64,000 nt of DNA from Streptomyces sp. NBC_00287. Lineage in GTDB: Bacteria > Actinomycetota > Actinomycetes > Streptomycetales > Streptomycetaceae. The notes below the pieces were generated by a model. It saw only the letters and a program-made list of their open reading frames with translations, ran no database searches and was not told the origin of the DNA. The stretch spans positions 372,001 through 436,000 of the forward strand of contig NZ_CP108053.1 of assembly GCF_036173105.1 (NCBI RefSeq). The letters are read 5' to 3'. Shown in pieces: positions 33,531-43,178 of the stretch (the first letter of the stretch is position 1; each line of letters opens with the position of its first letter). A program made the translations under genes and the position numbers.

Positions 33531-35021
33531 ATGCACGATCCCCACGGCGCGCGACGCTCGGACGCGACGCGCGTCACCCTGCTCACCGAAGGCACCTATC
33601 CGCACAGCCACGGAGGCGTGAGCGTCTGGTGCGACCAGCTCGTCACCGGCATGCCCGATGTGGCGTTCGACGTCATCGCCGTCACCGGCACCGGACACGA
33701 ACCGCTCGTGTGGGAGCTGCCCTCCCACGTCTTGCAGGTCTGGTCCGTCCCGATGTGGGGCGCACCGCCGGAGGGCGCCCCGCCCAAAGGACGCGCTCGC
33801 CGTCGCCTCGCCCAGGCCTACGAGCGGTTCCTGACGGCGCTGCTCGACCCCTGTGCCGAGGACGGCTTCGCCCCGGCGCTGTACACGCTGGCGCGGGCCG
33901 CGGCGGACGGCACGCTCAGCCCCTTTCTCCGCGGCGACCGGGCGGTTGCCGTGCTGGCCTCCGTGTGGAACCGGCCCGGGCTCGTGGTGCGGGAGGCCCG
34001 GCCCTCGCTGCACGACGCGCTGACCGCCACCGCACTGCTGGAGCACGCCCTGCGCCCGCTGACCGCTCCGGTGCCCAAAGACGGGGTCACCCACGCGGTG
34101 AGCGGAGGCGTCGCCGTGCTGCCCGGGCTGGCCGCGCTGGAACGTTACGGCGTTCCGCTGCTGCTGACCGAGCACGGCGTCTATCTGCGCGAGCGCTACC
34201 TCGGCTACCGCACCGCCCCCTACCGCTGGCCGGTGAAGGCCGTCGTGCTGGGCTTCTTCCGGCTGCTGGCGGAGGAGACGTACCGCAGGGCCGCGCTGAT
34301 CACGCCGGGCAACCGCTACAACCGGCTGTGGGAGGAGCAGGGCGGTGCCGCGCCGGAATCGATCCGGACGGTTTACAACGGCGTGGACCCGACGGCCTTC
34401 CCGCCTGCCGGGCCCGAACCGGAGGGGCTCACCCTCAGCTGGGCCGGCCGGGTCGACCCCATCAAGGACCTGGAGACCCTCATCCGGGCCTTCTCCCTCG
34501 TACGCGAGCAACTGCCCGACGTACGGCTGCGGTTGTTCGGCGGCACGCCGCGCGGTGGTGAGGCGTACCGGGAGCGGTGCGAGGCGCTGGCCGCCGAGTT
34601 GGGGCACGCGGACGCCGTGACCTTCGAGGGGCGGGTCGACGACATCAAGGACGCCTACGCGGCCGGGACCGTGGTGATGCTGTCCAGCATCAGCGAGGGC
34701 TTCCCGTTCACGCTGATCGAGGCGATGTCGTGCGGACGGGCCACCGTCTCCACCGATGTGGGCGGGGTCCGCGAGGCCGTCGGCGACACGGGGTTGGTGG
34801 TGCCGCCGAGGGATCCGGCCGCGATGGCCGCCGCCGCGCTGGAGTTGCTGGGCGATCCCGAACGGCGGGCGGCGATGGGAGAGGCGGCCCGGCTGCGGGT
34901 GATCGAGCAGTTCACTCTGCGGCGGACCATCGACACCTTCCGGTCCATCTATCAGGAACTCCCCTACATGGAACGGGTGTTGATACCGGAGCCGGACTTG
35001 GCAAGGAGCCTCGCCCTATGA
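33531..35021 (+). CDS. PelF-like GT4 glycosyltransferase
   Basis: A 496-residue GT-B enzyme. The N-terminal motif TEGTYPHSHGGVSVW (19-33) is the signature of PelF/DUF3492-type GT4 enzymes. The C-terminal donor domain has LSWAGRVDPIKDLETLIRA and the E-x7-E segment SEGFPFTLIEAMSCGR. PelF polymerises amino sugars from UDP-donors in the cytoplasm, and the fungal galactosaminogalactan synthase carries a related GT4 domain. ATG 33531 has GGAG at 33520-33523. The stop overlaps the start of the membrane-protein gene, so the pair may form the synthase/export core. Confidence 0.88.
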   Translation: MHDPHGARRSDATRVTLLTEGTYPHSHGGVSVWCDQLVTGMPDVAFDVIAVTGTGHEPLVWELPSHVLQVWSVPMWGAPPEGAPPKGRARRRLAQAYERFLTALLDPCAEDGFAPALYTLARAAADGTLSPFLRGDRAVAVLASVWNRPGLVVREARPSLHDALTATALLEHALRPLTAPVPKDGVTHAVSGGVAVLPGLAALERYGVPLLLTEHGVYLRERYLGYRTAPYRWPVKAVVLGFFRLLAEETYRRAALITPGNRYNRLWEEQGGAAPESIRTVYNGVDPTAFPPAGPEPEGLTLSWAGRVDPIKDLETLIRAFSLVREQLPDVRLRLFGGTPRGGEAYRERCEALAAELGHADAVTFEGRVDDIKDAYAAGTVVMLSSISEGFPFTLIEAMSCGRATVSTDVGGVREAVGDTGLVVPPRDPAAMAAAALELLGDPERRAAMGEAARLRVIEQFTLRRTIDTFRSIYQELPYMERVLIPEPDLARSLAL

Positions 35022-36373
35022 GCGGGCCCATGGCACTCGAACCGGGCGGCACGGAGCAGGACACGCTCGCGCTCCGCCTCGCCGACGACACCACCGTCGC
35101 CCTACGGCTCCCGGACAGTGGCACGCACCGCGCCGAGGTCGACGGGCTCGCCGCCGAGCTCGCCGACCGCATCGGGCCCGCCGTCCATCCGTACGAGGTG
35201 GCCGCGCTGCTGGAGTCGGAGGGTCTGACCGCCGCGGTGGTCAGGGACCGGTACGGGCATCCCGACATCTTCTCGCTCGCCTCCGCCCTGTACGAGCGGG
35301 TCCCGAGGGTCTTTCCCGAGCCCGCGCCGCTGCCCGACCCCTGGCGCCCCGACCATGTGCGCTGCCTGCTGCGCGGAGTGCTGTTCGCGCTGCCGGGGCT
35401 CGCCTATCTCCTCGCCGCGCCCCTGTGGCACGCCACCGCTCACGCCACCGCGCTGATCGTGGCCGGGCTCGCCTCCTGGGCGTGGGGACAGGCACTGGGC
35501 CACCGCGCCCATCTGCGGATGGCGAGGGGCAGGCACGAGGCGGCCCGGACGCTACTCCTCGGCGCCCCCATCGGCGCGGCTCTGGCAACGGCCTGCGCGG
35601 CTGTTCCCGCACACGGCAGTCCGGTCACCCTGGTGGCGGCCGCGCAGTCCGTCTATCTGGCCGCGGCGGGCGTGCTGCTGGTGCTCGGCGCGGAGTGGCT
35701 GCTGCTGGCCGCGCTCACCCCGCTGATCGCGGGCTCCGCGGTCCTGCCCTGGTGGGACCCGGGCCCCCTGCTGCGCGCCGGGCTGCCCCTGCTGGCCCTC
35801 CTCGCCACACTCGCCGTCACCGCCCACACCCTGCGCACCGCCCTCGCCGCCCCGCCCGCACCCGCCGCTCCCCCTCCACCGGCGCACCGGTCCCTGCCGT
35901 ACGGCCTGTTCGGACTCGCCGCCGGAATCCTGGTGCTGCTGGAGGGACGACAGCACCCGTACGCGGTGATCGCGCTGACCGTGTCCATGGGCCCCGCCGA
36001 GTGGCTGCTGTACCGCTACCGCGGACTGTCCGTCGGCGCACTGCGGGCCGCCGCCACACCCGCCGCGTTCCTGTGGCGCGCGGCCGGTGTCCTCGGCCTG
36101 TGTCTGCTCGCCTATCTGCTGCCCCTGCTGCCGACCGCCCTGCTCACCGACAGCGATCCGCCGGCGCTGCTGGCGCTCGCGGCCACCTTGTGGACGGCCC
36201 TGCTGCTCCAGGCGTTCGGCATCGCCTGGGCGCCGGCGGCGATCTGTCTGACCGCCGCTGCCTGCGCCGCCGCGGCTCCCACGACCTACCTCGCCTTCAC
36301 CTACGGGTCGGCGGCCCTGTGTCTCACGGTCTGCGTCCTGTGGACGCTCGGCCGACCGGCCCCGCACCTCTGA
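35018..36373 (+). CDS. Polytopic membrane protein of the polysaccharide operon
   Basis: A 451-residue protein. About 105 soluble N-terminal residues, including an acidic region (ALLESEGLTAAVVRDRYGHPD), precede about 11 hydrophobic helices rich in Leu/Ala. I do not recognise the family. In Pel systems the GT4 enzyme works with PelG, a 12-helix transporter. The ATGA overlap with the PelF-like gene and the lack of any other transporter in the operon make export of the growing chain the most likely job. That is inference from context only. AAGGAG at 35003-35008 supports the start. Confidence 0.75.
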   Translation: MSGPMALEPGGTEQDTLALRLADDTTVALRLPDSGTHRAEVDGLAAELADRIGPAVHPYEVAALLESEGLTAAVVRDRYGHPDIFSLASALYERVPRVFPEPAPLPDPWRPDHVRCLLRGVLFALPGLAYLLAAPLWHATAHATALIVAGLASWAWGQALGHRAHLRMARGRHEAARTLLLGAPIGAALATACAAVPAHGSPVTLVAAAQSVYLAAAGVLLVLGAEWLLLAALTPLIAGSAVLPWWDPGPLLRAGLPLLALLATLAVTAHTLRTALAAPPAPAAPPPPAHRSLPYGLFGLAAGILVLLEGRQHPYAVIALTVSMGPAEWLLYRYRGLSVGALRAAATPAAFLWRAAGVLGLCLLAYLLPLLPTALLTDSDPPALLALAATLWTALLLQAFGIAWAPAAICLTAAACAAAAPTTYLAFTYGSAALCLTVCVLWTLGRPAPHL

Positions 36374-36407
36374 GCCTTCACCTCAACCCATCGGAAGGAC
36401 CCCCGAG

Positions 36408-37409
36408 TTGACCTCCGCACCGCTTGCCGCCGTCACCGGCGCCGAAGGCTTCATCGGCTCGCACCTCACCGAGGCGCTCGTCGCCTCCGGACACCGCGTC
36501 AGGGCGATGGCCCAGTACAACTCCTTCTCCTCCTACGGCTGGCTGGAGACCCTGCCGGCGGACGTCCTGGAGCACGTCGAGATCGTCCTCGGCGACGTCC
36601 GCGACCCCGGCTCGGTCCGCGGTCTCCTGGAGGGCGCGGACTGCGTCTACCATCTGGCCGCCCTCATCGCGATCCCGTACTCCTACCAGGCACCGCACAG
36701 TTACGTGGACACCAATGTGACCGGCACCCTCAACATCCTGGAGGCCGCGCGCTCCCTGGGCACGCCCCGGCTGGTGCACACCTCCACCAGCGAGACCTAC
36801 GGCACCGCGCAGACCGTGCCGATCACCGAGGACCACCCCATCAACACCCAGTCGCCGTACGCCGCTTCGAAGGCGGGCGGGGACCGACTGGCCGACAGCT
36901 ACCACGCCAGCTTCGGCACCCCGGTGGTGACACTGCGGCCGTTCAACACCTTCGGGCCGCGGCAGTCGATGCGGGCGGTGATCCCCACGGTGATCGGTCA
37001 AGTGGCCGCCGGGGAACGGACGATCACGCTCGGCGATCTGCGTCCCACCCGGGACTTCACCTACGTCAAGGACACCGCGCAGGCCTTCCTCACGGTGGGT
37101 ACCGCGCCCGCCGAGCAGGTGGTGGGCCACACCTTCAACGCCGGTACCGGCGGCGAGATCTCGGTCGGCGACCTCGTCGCGCTGATCGGCAAGGTGATGG
37201 ACACCGCCCTCGACGTACGCGAGGACCCCGAGCGGCTGCGGCCCGCCGCCTCCGAGGTGATGCGGCTGGTGGCCGACGCGTCCCGGCTCACCGCGGCCAC
37301 CGGCTGGCAGCCCGCGCACACGCTGGAGGAAGGGCTCGCCCACACCGTGGAGTTCTTCCGCGATCCGGCCAATCTGGCCCGCTACAAGACCGGCATCTAC
37401 AACATCTGA
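36408..37409 (+). CDS. LegB-type nucleotide-sugar 4,6-dehydratase (extended SDR)
   Basis: A 333-residue extended SDR. Cofactor motif TGAEGFIGSH, HLAALIAIPYSYQAP, STSETYGTA, YxxxK in SPYAASKAG, and RPFNTFGPRQSMRAVIPT with LGDLRPTRDFTYV closely track LegB, the NDP-GlcNAc 4,6-dehydratase of legionaminic acid synthesis. It would make an NDP-4-keto-6-deoxy-HexNAc, not simply epimerise UDP-GlcNAc. TTG 36408 is supported by GGAAGGA at 36392-36398. A nucleotidyltransferase and a ketoreductase-like SDR follow, completing a plausible 6-deoxy sugar branch. Substrate choice (UDP or GDP) is open. Confidence 0.85.
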   Translation: MTSAPLAAVTGAEGFIGSHLTEALVASGHRVRAMAQYNSFSSYGWLETLPADVLEHVEIVLGDVRDPGSVRGLLEGADCVYHLAALIAIPYSYQAPHSYVDTNVTGTLNILEAARSLGTPRLVHTSTSETYGTAQTVPITEDHPINTQSPYAASKAGGDRLADSYHASFGTPVVTLRPFNTFGPRQSMRAVIPTVIGQVAAGERTITLGDLRPTRDFTYVKDTAQAFLTVGTAPAEQVVGHTFNAGTGGEISVGDLVALIGKVMDTALDVREDPERLRPAASEVMRLVADASRLTAATGWQPAHTLEEGLAHTVEFFRDPANLARYKTGIYNI

Positions 37410-37446
37410 ACCCCCCACCACGACGTTCCATGAAGGAGCAGTCACC

Positions 37447-38160
37447 ATGCACGCAGTGATCCTGGCGGGCGGCAAGGGTGTCCGGCTGCGGCCCTACACC
37501 ACGGCCCTGCCCAAGCCCCTCGTCCCCATCGGCGACCAGCACGCCATCCTGGAGATCGTGCTGCGCCAGCTCTCATCGGCCGGTTTCACCCACTGCACGC
37601 TCGCCATCGGCCATCTCGGCGAGATCATCCGCGCCTATGTCGGCGACGGTTCCCAGTGGGGCCTGAAGGTCACCTACGCCACCGAGGAGAGCCCCCTGGG
37701 CACGATGGGCCCGCTGCTGGCGTTGCGCGAGCAGCTGCCGGAGACCTTCCTGGTGATGAATGGCGACATCCTCACCGACCTCGACTACGCCGATGTGCTG
37801 CACCGGCACAGGGAGTCGGCCGCGCCGCTGACGATCGCCACCTACGCGCGCCAGGTGCACATCGACTTCGGGGTGCTGACGACCGACGCCAGCAAGGTGG
37901 TCGCGTTCACCGAGAAGCCGAGCATGGACTACCGCGTCTCCATGGGCGTCTACGGACTCACCCGCGGCACGCTCGACGCCTACACCCCGGGGCTGCCGCT
38001 CGGCTTCGACGAGCTGGTCCTGGATCTGCTGGCCGCCGGGCGCCCGCCGCACGCCTACGACTTCGACGGGTACTGGCTGGACATCGGCCGCCCCGACGAC
38101 TACGACCAGGCGAACGCGGAGTTCACCAGCCGTAAGTCGCTTCTGCTCAAGGGAGCCTGA
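37447..38160 (+). CDS. Sugar-1-phosphate nucleotidyltransferase
   Basis: A 237-residue GT-A-like enzyme. ILAGGKGVRLRPYT with the pyrophosphorylase signature G-G-x-G-x-R-L and a downstream Lys in PKPL starts the protein, followed by VMNGDIL and FDGYWLDIGRPDDY. It condenses a sugar-1-phosphate with an NTP. It is short, with no C-terminal acyltransferase or hexapeptide domain, and resembles mannose-1-phosphate guanylyltransferase-like and PtmE-like catalytic domains, so GDP or UDP products are both possible. AAGGAG at 37433-37438 precedes the ATG. It probably supplies the donor used by the LegB-like enzyme. Confidence 0.87.
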   Translation: MHAVILAGGKGVRLRPYTTALPKPLVPIGDQHAILEIVLRQLSSAGFTHCTLAIGHLGEIIRAYVGDGSQWGLKVTYATEESPLGTMGPLLALREQLPETFLVMNGDILTDLDYADVLHRHRESAAPLTIATYARQVHIDFGVLTTDASKVVAFTEKPSMDYRVSMGVYGLTRGTLDAYTPGLPLGFDELVLDLLAAGRPPHAYDFDGYWLDIGRPDDYDQANAEFTSRKSLLLKGA

Positions 38161-38167
38161 GCACCGT

Positions 38168-39049
38168 ATGCGCATTCTCGTTCTGGGCTTCACCGGTTAC
38201 CTCGGTGGCCATGTCGTCGAGCGGCTGCGTGCCCTGCCGGGCACGCGGGTGCTCGGCGGCGGCCGCTCGTCCGACGCCGACCACCGCATCGACCTCGCCT
38301 CGGCCGACCCCGAACGGCTGGCGAAGACCCTGGCGGCGGCGGCACCGGACGCCGTGGTCAACTGCGCCGGCGCCATCGGCGGCGACACCGTCACGCTCGC
38401 CGAGGTCAACACCCGCGGTCCGGCTGTCCTGTGCGCGGCACTGCGGGCGGCGGCACCGGCCGCGCGCCTGGTCCATCTGGGCTCGGCCGCCGAGTACGGC
38501 CCCGGCACCCCCGACGTGCCGGTCACGGAATCGGCGCCGACCAGCCCGGTCGGCCCCTACGGCGCAACCAAGCTCGCGGGCACCGCAGCCATCGCCGCCT
38601 CCGGCCTGGACGCGGTGGTGCTCCGGGTGGGCAATCCGGTGGGGCCCGGGGCGCCGCCGACCGGGTTGCCGGGCCGTGTCGCCGCCCTGCTGCGGGAGGC
38701 GGGCCCGGTCCTGCGGCTCGGCGATCTGTCGGCCTACCGCGACTTCGTCGACGTACGGGATGTGGCACGGGCCGTCGAGCTGGCGGTGGCTGCCGGCGGG
38801 CCCTTGCCCTCGGTGCTGAACATCGGCGGCGGGGCGGCGGTCCAGGTGCGCGAAGTCGTGGGCCGACTGGCCGAGTTGGCGGGCTTCCGGGGCCGTATCG
38901 AGGAGTCCGCGTCCAGTTCGGCCCGTTCGGCGCAGGTGTCGTGGCAGTGCTCGGACATCACCGCCGCGCACGACGCGCTCGGCTGGCGGCCGACCCGCAC
39001 CCTGGAGGAGTCACTGAGCGCACTGTGGGAGGGCGGCCGAGCACCATGA
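38168..39049 (+). CDS. RmlD/Rmd-like nucleotide-sugar reductase (SDR)
   Basis: A 293-residue SDR. It has the cofactor motif GFTGYLGGHV, a Ser-Tyr-Lys triad (LGSAAEYG, YGATK), and RDFVDVRDVARAV near the C-terminus. The short extended-SDR layout resembles RmlD and GDP-6-deoxy-4-keto-mannose reductase. After a 4,6-dehydratase it would reduce C4 to give a 6-deoxy-amino sugar; epimerase activity cannot be excluded. It lies eight bases after the nucleotidyltransferase, and its stop overlaps the start of the spherulin-like gene. Confidence 0.8.
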   Translation: MRILVLGFTGYLGGHVVERLRALPGTRVLGGGRSSDADHRIDLASADPERLAKTLAAAAPDAVVNCAGAIGGDTVTLAEVNTRGPAVLCAALRAAAPAARLVHLGSAAEYGPGTPDVPVTESAPTSPVGPYGATKLAGTAAIAASGLDAVVLRVGNPVGPGAPPTGLPGRVAALLREAGPVLRLGDLSAYRDFVDVRDVARAVELAVAAGGPLPSVLNIGGGAAVQVREVVGRLAELAGFRGRIEESASSSARSAQVSWQCSDITAAHDALGWRPTRTLEESLSALWEGGRAP

Positions 39050-39708
39050 GCCTGCTGATTCCGCTGTACGTCCATCCGGCCGAGGATCCCGGTGCCTGGC
39101 ACCGCCTGATCTCGGGCGCCGACCGCACCTACGCGGTGGTCCTGAACCCGGCGAGCGGACCGGGCCGGGAGCCGGACCCGGCATTCTCGGCGGCGGCCGG
39201 TGCGCTGCGTACGGCGGGTGCCCGGCTGCTCGGGTACGCGGACACGGCGTACGGGCACCGCGATCCGGCCGAGGTCGTCGACGACATGCGCCGCCACCGA
39301 GAGTGGTACGCGGCCGACGGCTGCTTCCTCGACCGGGTGCCGGCGGAACGGGCGGGTCTTTCGGAGTGCCGCAAGCTGGTCCGGTCCGTGCGCCGGGCCG
39401 GCGCCGACACCGTGGTCCTCAATCCGGGCGTCCACCCGGCACCTGGCTACGCCCGCCTCGCCGACCTCACGGTCACCTTCGAGGGCCACTGGTCGACGTA
39501 CGTCTCGGCGTTCAGCCGCCCGGCGTGGACCGAGCGGCATCCGGCCGAACGGTTCTGTCATCTGGTGTACGGGGTGCCCGAGGCGCTGGTGCCGCTGGCC
39601 GTGCGGACCGCGCACGACCGGGGGGCGGCGGTGTCGGGGCCGGTCACAGGGGAACAGCCCAATCCCTGGGCCGACTTGACGCCCGCGCTGTGGGGAGCGG
39701 AGCGATGA
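39046..39708 (+). CDS. Spherulin-4/Sph3-like (GH135) protein
   Basis: A 220-residue TIM-barrel-like protein. LLIPLYVHPAEDPGAW, VVLNPASGPG, LLGYADTAYG and FEGHWSTY follow the spherulation-specific family 4 pattern of Sph3, a glycosidase needed for galactosaminogalactan synthesis in Aspergillus. In family members I recall, the third motif reads FFDE with two acids; here it is FLDR (D96, R97), while the later acid E146 is kept. There is no signal peptide, unlike the fungal enzyme. It may be a cytoplasmic, altered or binding-only version. It overlaps genes on both sides by four bases. Confidence 0.82.
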   Translation: MSLLIPLYVHPAEDPGAWHRLISGADRTYAVVLNPASGPGREPDPAFSAAAGALRTAGARLLGYADTAYGHRDPAEVVDDMRRHREWYAADGCFLDRVPAERAGLSECRKLVRSVRRAGADTVVLNPGVHPAPGYARLADLTVTFEGHWSTYVSAFSRPAWTERHPAERFCHLVYGVPEALVPLAVRTAHDRGAAVSGPVTGEQPNPWADLTPALWGAER

Positions 39709-40487
39709 GGAAGGCGGCTCTGGTCGCTCTGGCGGCTCTGATGACCGCGTGCTCCGGGACCGACGACGGCGGCTCTTCCTCCTCCGGAGCCCGTTGGCAG
39801 CCGCGCCCCGGTCTGACCTGGCAGTGGCAGCTCGACGGCCGGGTGAATCCGTCGGTCGACGTGCCGGTCTACGACATCGACGGCTTCGAGAACTCCGCGA
39901 CGGACGTGGCCCGGCTGCACCGCGACGGACGCAAGGTCATCTGCTACATCAACGTCGGCGCCTGGGAGGACTTCCGCCCCGACAAGGACGCGTTCCCCGC
40001 CTCGGTCCTCGGCCGGCCCAACGGCTGGAAGGGCGAGCGCTGGCTGGACATCCGCCGACTGTCCGTGCTGCGGCCGATCATGGAGCGCCGCGTCGACATG
40101 TGCCGCGACAAGGGCTTCGACGCCGTCGAGCCCGATCTGATGGAGGGCTACGGCAACGACACCGGCTTCCCGCTGACCGCGCGGGACCAGCTCCGCTACA
40201 ACCGCATGATCGCGGACATCGCCCACCGGCGCGGCCTGTCCGTCGGGCTCAAGAACGACCTGCCCCAGATCCCCCAGCTGGTCCGCCACTTCGACTTCGC
40301 GGTGAACGAGGAGTGCGCCCAGTACGACGAGTGCGGCGAGCTGAAGCCGTTCATCGCGGCGGGCAAGGCGGTCTTCCACGTGGAGTACGCCGAACCGACC
40401 GCCGCCTTCTGCCCCGACTCGCGGCGGCTGAAGCTGTCGTCGATGCGGAAGGAGCCGGCACTGGGGGTGTGGCGGGCGCCGTGCTGA
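39705..40487 (+). CDS. GH114 endo-alpha-1,4-polygalactosaminidase-like lipoprotein
   Basis: A 260-residue lipoprotein: signal peptide, lipobox with Cys16 (LMTACSG), a Ser/Gly linker, then a TIM barrel. WQWQLDGRVN, VICYINVGAWEDFRP, DAVEPDLMEGYGND (D144) and FAVNEECAQYDEC (E202/E203) match the GH114/Ega3 family, where an Asp and a Glu at these places are catalytic. It should cut alpha-1,4-linked galactosamine-type chains outside the membrane and may release or trim the polymer. It is coupled to the spherulin-like gene by an ATGA overlap and ends the operon. Confidence 0.88.
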   Translation: MRKAALVALAALMTACSGTDDGGSSSSGARWQPRPGLTWQWQLDGRVNPSVDVPVYDIDGFENSATDVARLHRDGRKVICYINVGAWEDFRPDKDAFPASVLGRPNGWKGERWLDIRRLSVLRPIMERRVDMCRDKGFDAVEPDLMEGYGNDTGFPLTARDQLRYNRMIADIAHRRGLSVGLKNDLPQIPQLVRHFDFAVNEECAQYDECGELKPFIAAGKAVFHVEYAEPTAAFCPDSRRLKLSSMRKEPALGVWRAPC

Positions 40488-40515
40488 CCAGGGCGGCCGT
40501 CCGTAGGGTGAGGGC

Positions 40516-40992
40516 ATGCATATAGAGGTGGTGCAGTTGCTGGTCTCGCCCCTGCACCGGCTCGCGGGACGGCCCGCCGACGGGCTGCCGCCGGAGCCGG
40601 ACGGGGAGCTCGTGGAGCGGGCCGAGGTGCGCGAGGGGCTCGGTCTGGTCGGCGACCGGTACTTCGGGCAGCGGGCGCATCGGGACGCGTCGGTGACGTT
40701 GATGAGCGCGGAGAACCTGCCCACCGCCTCTGTGGACCTACGGGAGACCCGGCGCAATGTCCTGCTGCGGGGCGTCGACGTCGACTCCCTCGTCGGGTCG
40801 GTCATCAGTCTGGACTGCGGTGAGGGGCCGGTGACATTGGCGGTGAACCGTCCGGCCCGGCCCTGTGCCTGGATGGACGTAACCATCGGGCCGGGAGCTC
40901 AGCGCGCGCTGCGCGGGAAGGGCGGTGTGCGATGCACCCCGCTGTCGGACGGGGTGCTCGCAGTCGGACCGGCGACGTTCCAGGTGCAGTGA
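40516..40992 (+). CDS. MOSC domain protein
   Basis: A 158-residue protein. GLVGDRYFGQ, DASVTLMSAENL, the cysteine motif RPARPCAWMD and LRGKGGVRC are the hallmarks of the MOSC (molybdenum cofactor sulfurase C-terminal) domain, which binds the cofactor or sulfur via the conserved Cys. It is shorter than YiiM-type proteins. It may deliver sulfur to molybdoenzymes. The gap of 28 bases from the GH114 gene suggests it could be co-transcribed, but its role seems unrelated. It converges on the xylanase gene with nine bases between. Confidence 0.88.
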   Translation: MHIEVVQLLVSPLHRLAGRPADGLPPEPDGELVERAEVREGLGLVGDRYFGQRAHRDASVTLMSAENLPTASVDLRETRRNVLLRGVDVDSLVGSVISLDCGEGPVTLAVNRPARPCAWMDVTIGPGAQRALRGKGGVRCTPLSDGVLAVGPATFQVQ

Positions 40993-41001
40993 CGCGGGCC
41001 G

Positions 41002-42527
<1,526 letters not shown>

Positions 42528-42533
42528 GAACTC

Positions 42534-43178
42534 TCAGGAGGGAGATTCGGTCCCGGTGTAGAAGGCGATCGTCGCCGCAGTGGTGGACTCCACGGCCCCC
42601 GCATCCGCGCCCGAGGCGGCGTACGCGGCACCCCACAGCTCGCCCGCGCGGGTGTGAGACGCCTTGCCCTCGTCGGACATCGCCCACTCCTGCGCCTGCT
42701 CCGGGCTGAGCCCGCTGCCCCCGAGATACAGACCGAGCCCGAGGAGCACCATGTCCCAGCCGACGCCGGTGGCGCCGGGACCGTACTGCCCCCAGAACTC
42801 CTCCGGGACGACCGCCACATGCTCCAGTTCGAGGACGGTGCGCTCCTCACCTTCCGGCGTCAGGCGCACCACGACCTCGCTGAACCCCGGGTCGGGGCCG
42901 AACAGCCAGCTCACCCGCAGCAGGTTCGGCTCGTCGCACTGGAGGATCTCGCCCCCGGCCTGGCCTTGCAGCTGGTAGCGTCCACCGACCTTGAACTCGC
43001 CGCTGACCGGCAAGAACCAGCGCGCGATGCGCTCGGGGGAGGTCACCGCGTCCCACACATCGGCGACCTCGGCGTCGTACGACCGCCGCAGCAGCACCGT
43101 ACGGGCCTCTCCCGCCTCGACCCGCCGGGTGCCGACCTCGCGGTGCAGCCGATTGATCTCGTCGATGATCTCAGTCAT
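42534..43178 (-). CDS. SRPBCC (AHSA1-type) protein
   Basis: A 214-residue protein. The SRPBCC/Bet v1-like fold is seen in LLRRSYDAEVADVWDAVTSPERIARWFLPV, the KVGGRYQLQG strand and NLLRVSWLF. These ligand-binding proteins are often paired with ArsR regulators. The start overlaps the ArsR gene by eight bases, so the two are coupled and probably regulated together. The ligand is unknown; possible roles are sensing or detoxifying a hydrophobic compound. Confidence 0.88.
   Translation of the reverse strand: MTEIIDEINRLHREVGTRRVEAGEARTVLLRRSYDAEVADVWDAVTSPERIARWFLPVSGEFKVGGRYQLQGQAGGEILQCDEPNLLRVSWLFGPDPGFSEVVVRLTPEGEERTVLELEHVAVVPEEFWGQYGPGATGVGWDMVLLGLGLYLGGSGLSPEQAQEWAMSDEGKASHTRAGELWGAAYAASGADAGAVESTTAATIAFYTGTESPS

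Noticed and set aside
34577..35017. Upstream extension of the membrane-protein frame (from 34577)
   Set aside because: It overlaps the GT4 catalytic domain. The ATG at 35018 with AAGGAG and the stop overlap is the natural start.
35425..36411. 328-codon alternative frame within the membrane-protein gene
   Set aside because: The product is Arg/Pro-rich and off-frame; the membrane-protein frame has clear hydrophobic periodicity.
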